NCBI GenBank assembly: GCA_964456445.1
Contig: CAYWBI010000055.1
Span: forward strand, 1 to 21,049
From: CAYWBI01 sp964456445
Lineage (GTDB): Bacteria; Calditrichota; Calditrichia; Calditrichales; J004
DNA: 21,049 nucleotides
Reading direction: 5' to 3'
Shown here: positions 9,501-17,019 of the stretch, piece after piece
Position numbering within the stretch: the first letter of the stretch is position 1
Layout: every line of letters begins with the position of its first letter
Made by a program: the position numbers and the translations under genes
The notes under the pieces: generated by a model
What the model was told of the DNA's origin: nothing
The model's database searches: none
The model's input: the letters and a program-made list of their open reading frames with translations, nothing else

Positions 9501-9566
9501 AATATAAAGGCATTTACATTTTTACACCCAAGAGATATAACTTTTGGGATACGTATAAACTTTTAA
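6522..9566 (+). CDS. TonB-dependent receptor with carboxypeptidase-regulatory-like N-terminal domain
   Basis: Outer-membrane active transporter of the SusC/CirA type, powered through TonB-ExbBD. After a signal peptide (about 1-21) comes a carboxypeptidase-regulatory-like domain (about 25-105: GKIVGHVSDSRSQEPLIGVN, then DENGDYFIINVPAG and SYIGY). A possible TonB-box region (TETIIVSAKRP) follows, then the plug (about 110-230, with GVEAGTDGLVVRGG, FLVDG and the SGGFNAEYGEARSG motif), and a barrel of about 780 residues ending in phenylalanine (FGIRINF). Length, 1014 aa, is normal for the SusC-like class. I prefer the ATG at 6522 to the in-frame GTG at 6516, because the AAAAGGTG ribosome site overlaps the GTG and is correctly spaced only for the ATG. 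The substrate is unknown. The next gene is 11 bases away and encodes a secreted protein, not a SusD homologue. Confidence 0.93.
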   Translation: MTKVAYSCLSILLFFSISLFAGTTGKIVGHVSDSRSQEPLIGVNVFLEGTSLGAATDENGDYFIINVPAGSYKLNVSYIGYTDYLVSNVRVNIDLTTTINVALISKELTTETIIVSAKRPVVERDVSNSQAVITTKEMEAIPLSTVSGMVGTIAGVEAGTDGLVVRGGGINQTVFLVDGFSTNDERSHIPYNTLSIVSTEEVSLQSGGFNAEYGEARSGIIQVITKDGYKDHYTFSLLTEYRPAAAKNFGPSAYAEDSYFNRPFLDPAVAWTGTNNGNWDEYTRKQYPNFGGWNAIAEATLQDKDPTNDLTPLGAQQLFRWQRRRSGQIKKGDYLLDLGVGGPIPIISKPLGEARFYLSYVGNRDMFVFPLSRDSFSDNQTKLKITSDVSSTLKLNFSMMYGETESVSPYNWTTTPTGHVLKSDDEIANLLNSSSGNSMLYMPGYFSPATIYHSALGFKMTQTLNKKSFYDLYIQFKRSKYNTFQTVPRDTSLSNEPVPGYFVDAAPYGYWGYTSSAIDGMSTGGWMNIGRDKSRIDTYSLRFDYTNYLNSANLLKTGVQLYVNNFDIKSFDVSPSNNFWNRAMQYNVSPFRLALYLQDKLEFQGFVANIGTRLDYSNSNNTYYALSSFDDFYSASGGKDLETKAPTRKTKADFYVSPRLGISHPISAKSKIFFNYGHYTTEPQSSLRFRIQRESSGLVTSIGNPNLQQEKTIAYELGFEQNIADTYLLRIGTYYKDVSKQAGWEYYENIDKSVQYNIASNNNYEDIRGFELTLTKKVSDWFNGFVNYTYDVRTSGYFGILKHFENPNEQRDYLRENPVQFKPHPRPFARLNLSFHMPQNFWSEGWKNQFFGKIHLSLLANWKAGSFSTFNPNSIPGVVDNVRWRDFSNIDLRIQKNLDFSFTHLQAYVQINNLLNSKFLNRAGFSDSFDYQNYLQSLNFSWEEGVEKGSDKIGDYRPVGVAYDPLEQNPNNDASIKSRNDQRKKNKSYIDMPNIKAFTFLHPRDITFGIRINF

Positions 9567-9577
9567 GAAGCATAAAA

Positions 9578-11722
9578 ATGAATTATAAAATATTGTTAGT
9601 TGGCCTGTTCTTTTTGTTCTCCACGGTTAGTGCGCAAGTTTCAGGTAGTAAGAAAAAATATATTCGTATAGGCGAGCTTCAAAGTAATTTTACAGCATAT
9701 GGCTCTGAACGTGCCTGGAACAATTCGTATTATGAAGGATTGCAATGGCCAGCGGATTATTCCAGACAGGATAATTCAGTTATAAAGCGTGCCTGGTTCG
9801 GTGCAAAAAATTTTACCGATAGTAAAGAGCGTTTTTGGGAAAACTATGGTTTGTACTTTGCTCTCGATTATGTGGACCTGGCGTTGTTTCCTGTGGAAAT
9901 GAAACAAACCGCAAAATTTCCAATACCAGATGTATTTGTTGATGGCAATAACATCAACGCCCCATTTAAAGGGGATATTGATGAGATAGACCCTGAGCAA
10001 ATCCCCGATCGGACAATTACAGATGTGGTGAATACATCGATGGGTTTGACGATGACACGTAAAATATTGGCCTTTAGTCAGCAATATCATAATAATTATT
10101 TTATTAAAGTTTATACGTTTAAAAATACCGGAAATGCGGATTATGATGAAGATATAGAATTACATGCAGCCCTGACCGGTGTTAGAATCAGTTGGAGCAC
10201 CCGTTATAGTGTTTCACGTGAGGGAGCAGCTAAAATAGGTGATGGTCAATCCTGGGGTAAGCATACCTGGGTATCCAAACGTGGGGAGGATTATCCGGAT
10301 CATGTCAATGACCAAATTACGGAAGCCAACCCAATTGTTGATTGGCTTCGATGTGGGTTCGCCTGGGCGGGTCAATCGGAGAGAAATCCTTATGACAATA
10401 TTGGTGCTCCGGATGTAAAAGGAAACGGTCGGCTTACAGCGCCTCAATACGCAGGTACAGTCATTTTACATGTAGATAAAAGCGCAACCGATAAAGCAGA
10501 TGATCCAAATCAACCCGCCGTACTTGGTTGGCATGCTGGTGACACCTATCCAGGATTGGGCACGATGACAGCCGATGTTCCCATGCGTAATTTATATAAT
10601 ATGCTCAGCGGGATCCCCTATCAGGGGCTTGGGGGCACAGATCGCTTTTATGAACATTATAATAATGGAAACAAGAAAGACCCTTATACCGTGCACAATG
10701 ATGGTGGCGGGACCAATGTCTGGATAAGTTATGGACCTTTTGATCTTCAACCAGGGGATAGCATCACTATCGTGGAAGCGCAAGCGGTAAATGGTTTAAG
10801 CAGGAGCATGTGCCAAAAAATTGGTGCACGCTGGGAAAGTGCTTATAAAAACAGTAATGATAAAGGACCTTTCGATATACCCGGTGGCGGACAAACAGGA
10901 GACAAGGATGTTTATAAAGACCAATGGCAGGCAACGGGCATCGATTCTTTATTGCTGACTTTTGGCCGGGCAAAGCGTAATTATGATATTGATTTTAAGA
11001 TTCCGCAGGCCCCTCAGCCTCCGCAAATTTTTGAAGTGAACTCCGGGGGTGATAGAATTTCCCTTTCATGGAATAATAGTGCATCCGAAGCAGATGTAAA
11101 TTTTGGTGGGTATCGAATTTATCGGGCAATCGTCAAGCCTGATACTACCTATCAAATGATATTTGAATGTGGGAAGGGCACCGTACATCCTGAATTGGTT
11201 TATACCTATGATGACAAGACGCCCCAACGTGGCTTTTCCTATTTTTACTATGTGGTTGCCTTTAGCGATGGAAGTGAAAATTCACTAGGGACGAATCCAG
11301 CCGGGCAACTTGAAAGCAGCCGTTTTTATACACGCACCACGGATGCGGCTTTTCTGCGGAGAAAGGCGGGTACCAATCTGGAAAGTATTCGTGTGGTGCC
11401 CAACCCGTATAATATACGTTCACAAAGTATTCAATACGGTCGCGAAGTTACTACTCAGTCACAAATAATGTTCTTAAACATACCCGCCTTCTGTAAAATA
11501 AGTATTTTTACCGAGCGTGGTGATCTGATAAAAACCATAGAACATACAAACGGCTCGGGAGACCAGCCATGGAATTCAACAACATCTTCAAGGCAGACCG
11601 TCGTAAGTGGTGTCTATATTGCGTACTTTGAAGTTACTCAAAATTACAATGATCCCATATCCGGGGAACTTCTTTATCGAAAAGGTGATAGCGCATACAG
11701 GAAATTTATTATTATCCGCTAA
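9578..11722 (+). CDS. Secreted FN3-containing protein with VVPNPYN-type C-terminal module (paralogue 2)
   Basis: The 714-aa product is a full-length paralogue of the 691-aa product at 16-2091. Shared features run through the whole length: an N-terminal IRIGELQS/IAIGSIQS segment, the LQWPADY/LRWPAQY segment, GLTMTRKI followed by FSQQ, the FGPYTL/YGPFDL-PGDSI block followed by a QAVNGLSR-like motif, DVYKD, an FN3-like domain (about 481-572) and a final module opening IRVVPNPYN (604-612) and ending KFIIIR. The signal peptide covers about residues 1-20 (TVSAQ). No lipobox and no SusD-type features are present. It lies 11 bases behind the TonB-dependent receptor gene, a position where SusD would be expected in a Bacteroidota polysaccharide locus, so a role as a surface partner of that receptor is a reasonable inference. 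The ribosome site (AAGAAG) is weak, and translational coupling is possible. Confidence 0.87.
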   Translation: MNYKILLVGLFFLFSTVSAQVSGSKKKYIRIGELQSNFTAYGSERAWNNSYYEGLQWPADYSRQDNSVIKRAWFGAKNFTDSKERFWENYGLYFALDYVDLALFPVEMKQTAKFPIPDVFVDGNNINAPFKGDIDEIDPEQIPDRTITDVVNTSMGLTMTRKILAFSQQYHNNYFIKVYTFKNTGNADYDEDIELHAALTGVRISWSTRYSVSREGAAKIGDGQSWGKHTWVSKRGEDYPDHVNDQITEANPIVDWLRCGFAWAGQSERNPYDNIGAPDVKGNGRLTAPQYAGTVILHVDKSATDKADDPNQPAVLGWHAGDTYPGLGTMTADVPMRNLYNMLSGIPYQGLGGTDRFYEHYNNGNKKDPYTVHNDGGGTNVWISYGPFDLQPGDSITIVEAQAVNGLSRSMCQKIGARWESAYKNSNDKGPFDIPGGGQTGDKDVYKDQWQATGIDSLLLTFGRAKRNYDIDFKIPQAPQPPQIFEVNSGGDRISLSWNNSASEADVNFGGYRIYRAIVKPDTTYQMIFECGKGTVHPELVYTYDDKTPQRGFSYFYYVVAFSDGSENSLGTNPAGQLESSRFYTRTTDAAFLRRKAGTNLESIRVVPNPYNIRSQSIQYGREVTTQSQIMFLNIPAFCKISIFTERGDLIKTIEHTNGSGDQPWNSTTSSRQTVVSGVYIAYFEVTQNYNDPISGELLYRKGDSAYRKFIIIR

Positions 11723-11774
11723 GTTATAATAGGATCATAAATCACCGACAAAATTGAATTGCAGAAGGCTTCTG

Positions 11775-14700
11775 ATGAAAAAAATAATTTTTATCCTGTT
11801 TTTATTTTACATCCTGCTTAATAGTGCAACTTTAAATGCGGCAAACAATCAGGAATTTCGATCCGCCTGGGTTGTAACCTGGGAATATCTTGACGCTAAC
11901 TTGTCAACCGATCAGGCCAAGAGTAAAATTCGTAAAATTCTTGATAATATGAAGTCGGCCAATATGAATGCCGTACTATGGCAAGTACGACAAAGCGGAA
12001 CAGCATATTATCAATCATCGTATGAACCTTGGGGTTATTATGCAGGGCATGATGGTAACAGACATCAGTCGCCCGGCTTTGACCCACTGGCCTATGCCAT
12101 AGAGCAGGCCCATCAGCGGGGTATGGAGCTGCATGCCTGGTTTAATACTTTTCAAACCTCATCGGATTATGCGGGTACGCCCGCCGTTGTTCATCCGGAG
12201 TGGATCAGTACTCTGGGTGATGGTACAACCATGCCTGCTCATGAAAGTTTATCTCCAGGCTTAGAAGAAGTCCGTAATTACACTCTGAATGTGGCCATGG
12301 AAATTGTCAATAATTATGATATTGACGGTTTTCATATGGATTATATCCGCTGGAATGAATATGATACCGGAAATATTAATACCCTGCAAAAGGAATCGAG
12401 TGGACCCGGCCCGGCTGAAGAAAGTATGCTTGATGGAATGTTTACTCCTGAAGAAATATCTGCGCTCTCTAAAGTAAACGCGGGTGATCGTTATATTTAT
12501 GACAAAAAGCATCTGGCACATGGTGGAATACCTACCGGCTATAACAATTGGGATGACTGGCGCAGGGCATCCGTTACCGCATTTGTGCGTGCACTGCATG
12601 CTTCCATTCAGCAGGTAAAACCCTGGATACGTCTTTCTCCGGCAGCACTGGGTAAATATAATTGGTCCGGCTGGAATGGTTACTACATTGTTTTTCAGGA
12701 TGCAGCCCTCTGGTTTAATGAAGGTTCTATTGACCAACTGATGGGTATGCACTATCACTGGACAACGGCGGATGGTTTTTATGGTATGCTCAAGGGCGAC
12801 TGCCCAAATTGCTGGCAATCATATATCCAACCGGGTATTTCTGCCGGTCGGCTTTATTCTGTAGGGCCTGGATCATATAATTTTGGAAGTAACTGGAACA
12901 ATCATCCTTCAGTTGTAAGTAAAGTGCGGACAGTTCCCTGGACAGACGGCTTCCAGTTTTTTAGTTATGCCAGTTGGAATGAACATAATTATTGGGACGA
13001 TGCAGCAAAGTTGTTTTTTACATCGCTGACTAAAATCCGCCCGATAAAACAATACGATGCGGACCCACCTCAAAACCCGTTACTGTTTTTTAGCAAGGTA
13101 TCTAACCTGTCTTATAACATTAAGGCACTTCCTCAATCCGGTAGTACACATGGCTATTGGTTTGCAATCTATCGTACAGCGGGTGATACGGCGGATAGAA
13201 CAAAGGATAAAATTATTAAAACCGGTTTTGGAACCGATACCTTAAATTTTACGGATACATTTAGCGGTAATCAGGAATTTAACGGCAAGTATAATTATTA
13301 CGCAACCGTATTCGATCGTTATTGGAATGAATCGCAAATATCAATAATAAACCAGACAGATTCCATCCCGTCATATCCTCCCTATGTAATCGCAAGCACT
13401 CCCGCGGCGGATGATTCCCTGTCAATCAATCAAAACATTGCGCTGTCTTTTTCCAAACCGCTTGTCAGTGCAGGGCCGGACAGTATTTTTCATTTCGAAC
13501 CGAATATTGTTTTTAAATCCATTGTCTGGTCGGCCAATAACCAAACGGTCACTTTGACTCCGCTGGACCTGTTGCCAAACGATACCCGTTATCAACTTAC
13601 GATTGATCCCGTACTTATGGATTCACATGGTCAGTTGCTCGATGGTAATAATGATCATATTGGCGGTGACCCGTTTGTTATGAATTTTCGTACGCTGGCC
13701 CATGATGATATACCGCCCCGGATATGGGCAACATATCCCCAAAACAACCAGGCCAATGTGGATGTCAAGGCAGCGATGAGTGTCACCTTTAATGAAAAAA
13801 TGGATCCGGCAACGCTAATCCCGGCCAACATATCCCTGTATAGCGGTGCATCTCAAAAGCTGATAAATTTTGATATCAAGAACGTGGATGACAAAATGGT
13901 CGTTTCCATTTTGTCTGCTGACCCTATGGACCCGCAAAGTAATTATAACCTGTACCTTTCCAAAAATCTGGCCGATAGTTCTGGCAATATCCTGGGCCAG
14001 GATATGCAGATAAAATTCAGCACATCCCTTAAACATTATTATGAAGAGATATCCGTTGATGATTTTACCGCACCGGGTGACTGGAAGCAACCGGGTTACA
14101 GTGGTTCCACTGTTGGGGTCGATAAGAACAAATCAACTTTTAGTTTTACCACTACAACCTATCTCCCAACAACAAGCCCTAAAAAAGGTGCATACCTCGG
14201 ATATGCCTGGGAAGAAGGATTTAATCAATACTTGCTCCGGGAATATCTTGCCGGTGGCACACCCCGTACCGTTGAATTTGATACAAGCTTCACGGTGCAG
14301 GTTTATCTGTTTGGCGATGGCAGTCATAATAAATTCCGTTTTGCCATGGATGAGGCACACAACGGTGCATGGCCGGACCATGAAGTTTCTCAATGGACAA
14401 CCATCGATTGGTATGGCTGGCGCTTGGTTGAATGGCAGATGAGCGATCCGAACAGTGTGGGTTCCTGGATCAGTCCGGACGGGCAAATGAACGGCGAGAA
14501 ATATCGTGTGGATAGTTTTCAATTGACCCATGATTCAACAGGGCGAATGAGTGGCAAAATTTATTTTGATAATTTCAGGGTTGTAAAAAAAACGGAACAA
14601 CCGGTTGCTATAAGCAGGGAAATTCAGACGGTTCCACGCGTCTTTGCCCTGGATCAAAATTATCCCAACCCCTTTAATCCAACGACGGTCATCGGCTATT

Positions 14701-14903
14701 CCCTGCCCAAAGCTGATGTCATAACCCTGATGGTTTTTGATGTTCAGGGGCGCCGGGTACGTACCCTGGTAAACAAACATCAGGATGCGGGCAAATACAG
14801 TGTTAGCTTTAATGCCTCCGCCCTGGCAACCGGGATATATTATTACACCTTGCGTACGGCAAGCGGCCTGTTCAGATCGCGGAAAATGATTCTGGTAAAG
14901 TGA
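11775..14903 (+). CDS. T9SS-targeted GHL10 (DUF187)-family glycoside hydrolase, multidomain
   Basis: A large secreted hydrolase of 1042 aa. A signal peptide (about 1-22, ending LNA) precedes a TIM-barrel GHL10 domain (about 26-340) opening with EFRSAWVVTWEYLD and containing HAWFNTF and the family hallmark DGFHMDYIRW (184-193), whose acidic residues probably belong to the active site. An FN3-like segment (about 430-530), two SbsA-type Ig-like domains (about 534-640 and 645-750; the second has VTFNEKMDPATL) and a possible jelly-roll carbohydrate-binding region (about 756-935, ending YFDNFRVV) follow. A T9SS type A sorting domain (about 959-1042) carries NYPNPFNPTTV. Characterised relatives include E. 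coli DigH (YddW), which cleaves denuded peptidoglycan glycan strands; other members may act on other glycans. I choose ATG 11775, preceded by AGAAGG, over the upstream TTG at 11754. Confidence 0.88.
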   Translation: MKKIIFILFLFYILLNSATLNAANNQEFRSAWVVTWEYLDANLSTDQAKSKIRKILDNMKSANMNAVLWQVRQSGTAYYQSSYEPWGYYAGHDGNRHQSPGFDPLAYAIEQAHQRGMELHAWFNTFQTSSDYAGTPAVVHPEWISTLGDGTTMPAHESLSPGLEEVRNYTLNVAMEIVNNYDIDGFHMDYIRWNEYDTGNINTLQKESSGPGPAEESMLDGMFTPEEISALSKVNAGDRYIYDKKHLAHGGIPTGYNNWDDWRRASVTAFVRALHASIQQVKPWIRLSPAALGKYNWSGWNGYYIVFQDAALWFNEGSIDQLMGMHYHWTTADGFYGMLKGDCPNCWQSYIQPGISAGRLYSVGPGSYNFGSNWNNHPSVVSKVRTVPWTDGFQFFSYASWNEHNYWDDAAKLFFTSLTKIRPIKQYDADPPQNPLLFFSKVSNLSYNIKALPQSGSTHGYWFAIYRTAGDTADRTKDKIIKTGFGTDTLNFTDTFSGNQEFNGKYNYYATVFDRYWNESQISIINQTDSIPSYPPYVIASTPAADDSLSINQNIALSFSKPLVSAGPDSIFHFEPNIVFKSIVWSANNQTVTLTPLDLLPNDTRYQLTIDPVLMDSHGQLLDGNNDHIGGDPFVMNFRTLAHDDIPPRIWATYPQNNQANVDVKAAMSVTFNEKMDPATLIPANISLYSGASQKLINFDIKNVDDKMVVSILSADPMDPQSNYNLYLSKNLADSSGNILGQDMQIKFSTSLKHYYEEISVDDFTAPGDWKQPGYSGSTVGVDKNKSTFSFTTTTYLPTTSPKKGAYLGYAWEEGFNQYLLREYLAGGTPRTVEFDTSFTVQVYLFGDGSHNKFRFAMDEAHNGAWPDHEVSQWTTIDWYGWRLVEWQMSDPNSVGSWISPDGQMNGEKYRVDSFQLTHDSTGRMSGKIYFDNFRVVKKTEQPVAISREIQTVPRVFALDQNYPNPFNPTTVIGYSLPKADVITLMVFDVQGRRVRTLVNKHQDAGKYSVSFNASALATGIYYYTLRTASGLFRSRKMILVK

Positions 14904-14930
14904 CAATCAGTCGATAAAAAACTGTCTTTT

Positions 14931-14970
14931 AAAAGCGGTGTTTATTCATGTGTATGGATATGCCGCTTTT
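14931..14970 (+). terminator. Hairpin terminator after the GHL10 gene
   Basis: AAAAGCGG (14931-14938) pairs with CCGCTTTT (14963-14970). Inside, TATTCAT and ATGGATA can form a second stem with one T-G wobble around a GTGT loop. The result is a two-tier hairpin starting 28 bases after the stop codon. Only four T follow the GC part, so on this strand termination may be moderate. The symmetrical A/T ends would allow action on either strand. Confidence 0.6.
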
Positions 14971-15068
14971 GGGGTGATACGTATCTATTTTCTTCCATAT
15001 AAAAAATCCTTTAAACAAATATATTATTTTGTATCTTATGTCTTATTCAACGGCAAGGAGAATCTGAA

Positions 15069-16757
15069 ATGAAATTTGGTTTAAAATCATATACCCTGGA
15101 TAAGTTTTTTGTTAAAGTGGTTGAGAAATATTCCGCTCTTCCAGCGTTGGCGTCAATTGGCGAACAGCCTTTTACCTATAATGAATTTGGACAACGGGTT
15201 CATAACCTGCAAAAAGCGTTACGAAATCTTGGAATACAAAAGACAGATAAGGTGATTATCCTGGGAAACTCCTCGCCAAATTGGGCCATTGCCTATATGG
15301 CAATAACAACAATGGGTGCGGTGGCCGTACCTGTACTTGAAGGATTTCCTGATGCGGATATCGATCATATTATTAATCATTCCGGTGCGTCTGCAATCTT
15401 TATAAGCAACAGCTTGTTTCAGTCTTTGACACTGCTATCGCTTGAAAAAATACCGCTTATTTTTAACTTAAACGATTATACCGTTCTTTTGAACGATGAA
15501 AACAAAGAATATTGGGAAAACATATCAAAGTTAACCCCAAAAGCAAAAGAGGGTTTAAGGCTAAATCCAAAAGAAAACAAAAAGGGGGCGATACACGAAG
15601 ACGATCTTGCAGAAATATTATATACATCCGGGACGACAGGGCATTCGAAGGGTGTGATGCTTAGTCATCGGAATATTGTTTCCAATATATTCGAAGGGCC
15701 GGATATTCTTGGGGTTATCGACACCAATAGTATCATACTCTCCATTTTGCCCATGGCCCATGCCTTTGGTTGTACCTCGGCTTTTTTGTCCATCATCTAT
15801 TGCGGGGCAACGATCTATTATCTGAACCGCCCTCCATCCCCGAAGGTTTTATTAAACGCCATGCAGGAAGTACGTCCCACCATTCTTGGCGCAGTTCCCT
15901 TGGTTTTTGAAAAAATTTATTACAAACAAGTATTGCCCATTATCCGTAAAAGTTCAATTTTGCCGTTGCTCATCCGCTGGGACACGACAAAAAAATTGTT
16001 ATATCGTCTGATCGGGAAAAAGGTAAAACAACTGCTTGGGGGCCGTTTGGATTGTGTCATTATCGGTGGTGCTTCTTTCTCGCATGAGGTGGAAATATTT
16101 ATGCAATATGCCCGGATTCCCTATAGTTGTGGCTATGGTTTGAGCGAATGTTCGCCCCTGGTAACCTTTGCCTCAATGGAAGAACAAAAGATCGGGTCCC
16201 CCGGACATGCAATACGCGATGTAAAACTAAAGATTATCGAAAAGGATGCAGAGACCGGGGTTGGTGAAATTTGTATAAAAGGCCCCAATATTATGCTGGG
16301 TTATTATAAAGATGAAACGGCCACTAAGAATACCTTTACAAAAGATGGCTGGTTTATAAGCGGTGATAAAGGCTATTTAGACGAGGATGGTTTATTGTTT
16401 ATAACCGGAAGGACTAAAAATGTCATCGTCGGTCCATCCGGGGAAAATATTTATCCGGAAATAATTGAAGCAAAACTCCAGGAATCACTTTTTGTAGAAG
16501 AAGCAATTGTCTATCAACAAGATAAACAGATTGTTGCCAAAATTTATCCCGATTATGGTTATATCGAGAACGCCTTTAAACCAGCAAGTGAACAAGCGCT
16601 TGCGGCCAAAGTCACGGAATTATTGGAGCAAGTACGTATTGAAGTAAACACCCAATTGGCTTCGTTCTCAAAAATAAATATAACAATCGAACAAACAACG
16701 CCTTTTGCAAAAACGCCGACAAATAAAATAAAAAGACGTGAGCATACGCCCGGCTAA
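15069..16757 (+). CDS. AMP-forming long-chain acyl-CoA ligase-like enzyme (ANL superfamily)
   Basis: Predicted to adenylate a carboxylic acid, probably a fatty acid, and transfer it to CoA in the cytoplasm. The core motifs of the adenylate-forming superfamily are present: the phosphate loop YTSGTTGHSKG (185-195), YGLSECSP (356-363) for adenine binding, SGDKGYLDEDG (431-441) with the ribose-binding aspartate, GRTKNVIV followed by SGENIYPEIIE as in long-chain acyl-CoA ligases, and the C-terminal TPTNKIKR in which lysine 553 is the likely adenylation lysine. The 562-aa length suits the family, and no signal peptide or membrane anchor is seen. A strong AAGGAG site sits 8 bases before the ATG. It is separated from both neighbours by more than 160 bases, so it is probably transcribed alone. 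An acyl-ACP synthetase or another carboxylate specificity cannot be excluded. Confidence 0.9.
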   Translation: MKFGLKSYTLDKFFVKVVEKYSALPALASIGEQPFTYNEFGQRVHNLQKALRNLGIQKTDKVIILGNSSPNWAIAYMAITTMGAVAVPVLEGFPDADIDHIINHSGASAIFISNSLFQSLTLLSLEKIPLIFNLNDYTVLLNDENKEYWENISKLTPKAKEGLRLNPKENKKGAIHEDDLAEILYTSGTTGHSKGVMLSHRNIVSNIFEGPDILGVIDTNSIILSILPMAHAFGCTSAFLSIIYCGATIYYLNRPPSPKVLLNAMQEVRPTILGAVPLVFEKIYYKQVLPIIRKSSILPLLIRWDTTKKLLYRLIGKKVKQLLGGRLDCVIIGGASFSHEVEIFMQYARIPYSCGYGLSECSPLVTFASMEEQKIGSPGHAIRDVKLKIIEKDAETGVGEICIKGPNIMLGYYKDETATKNTFTKDGWFISGDKGYLDEDGLLFITGRTKNVIVGPSGENIYPEIIEAKLQESLFVEEAIVYQQDKQIVAKIYPDYGYIENAFKPASEQALAAKVTELLEQVRIEVNTQLASFSKINITIEQTTPFAKTPTNKIKRREHTPG

Positions 16758-17019
16758 ACTTAAATTTAAAATAAATGACCATGCTAGTTTTAAACCGTCG
16801 GTGAACGGATAAGCATACCTTTGCTCAGCAGTCAAGTACACTTTACATGGGGATTCAGACATTCCACTCAATAAACATTGATTTTAAATGTCGATTTTTT
16901 AATATATCGCAAAAAGAATATTTAGAGTAAACTTTTTAAAACACAATAAAACATACCGAAACAAAATCCAAACAGTAAGCGTAGTTTGATATATCCATAG
17001 ATTAAAATCCGGAGATCCA

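Noticed and set aside
9578..11722. SusD homologue in the position after the receptor
   Set aside because: No lipobox and none of the SusD sequence features; instead an FN3 domain and a VVPNPYN C-terminal module are present.
11754..11774. TTG as the start of the GHL10 protein
   Set aside because: It adds seven residues before the signal peptide and has no ribosome site; ATG 11775 follows AGAAGG at good spacing.
12261..12818. Long minus-strand open frame (185 codons) inside the GHL10 gene
   Set aside because: It is antisense to the catalytic domain, which has strong family motifs on the + strand. The minus frame has no protein-like motif.
15010..15037. Promoter upstream of the acyl-CoA ligase gene
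   Set aside because: TTTAAA with 16-base spacing to TATCTT is too far from consensus in this AT-rich stretch to annotate.
16758..17019. Terminator or small RNA in the gap after the acyl-CoA ligase gene
   Set aside because: Only weak pairings such as ACATT/AATGT near a T run and CCGT/ACGG were found; too short to support a call.
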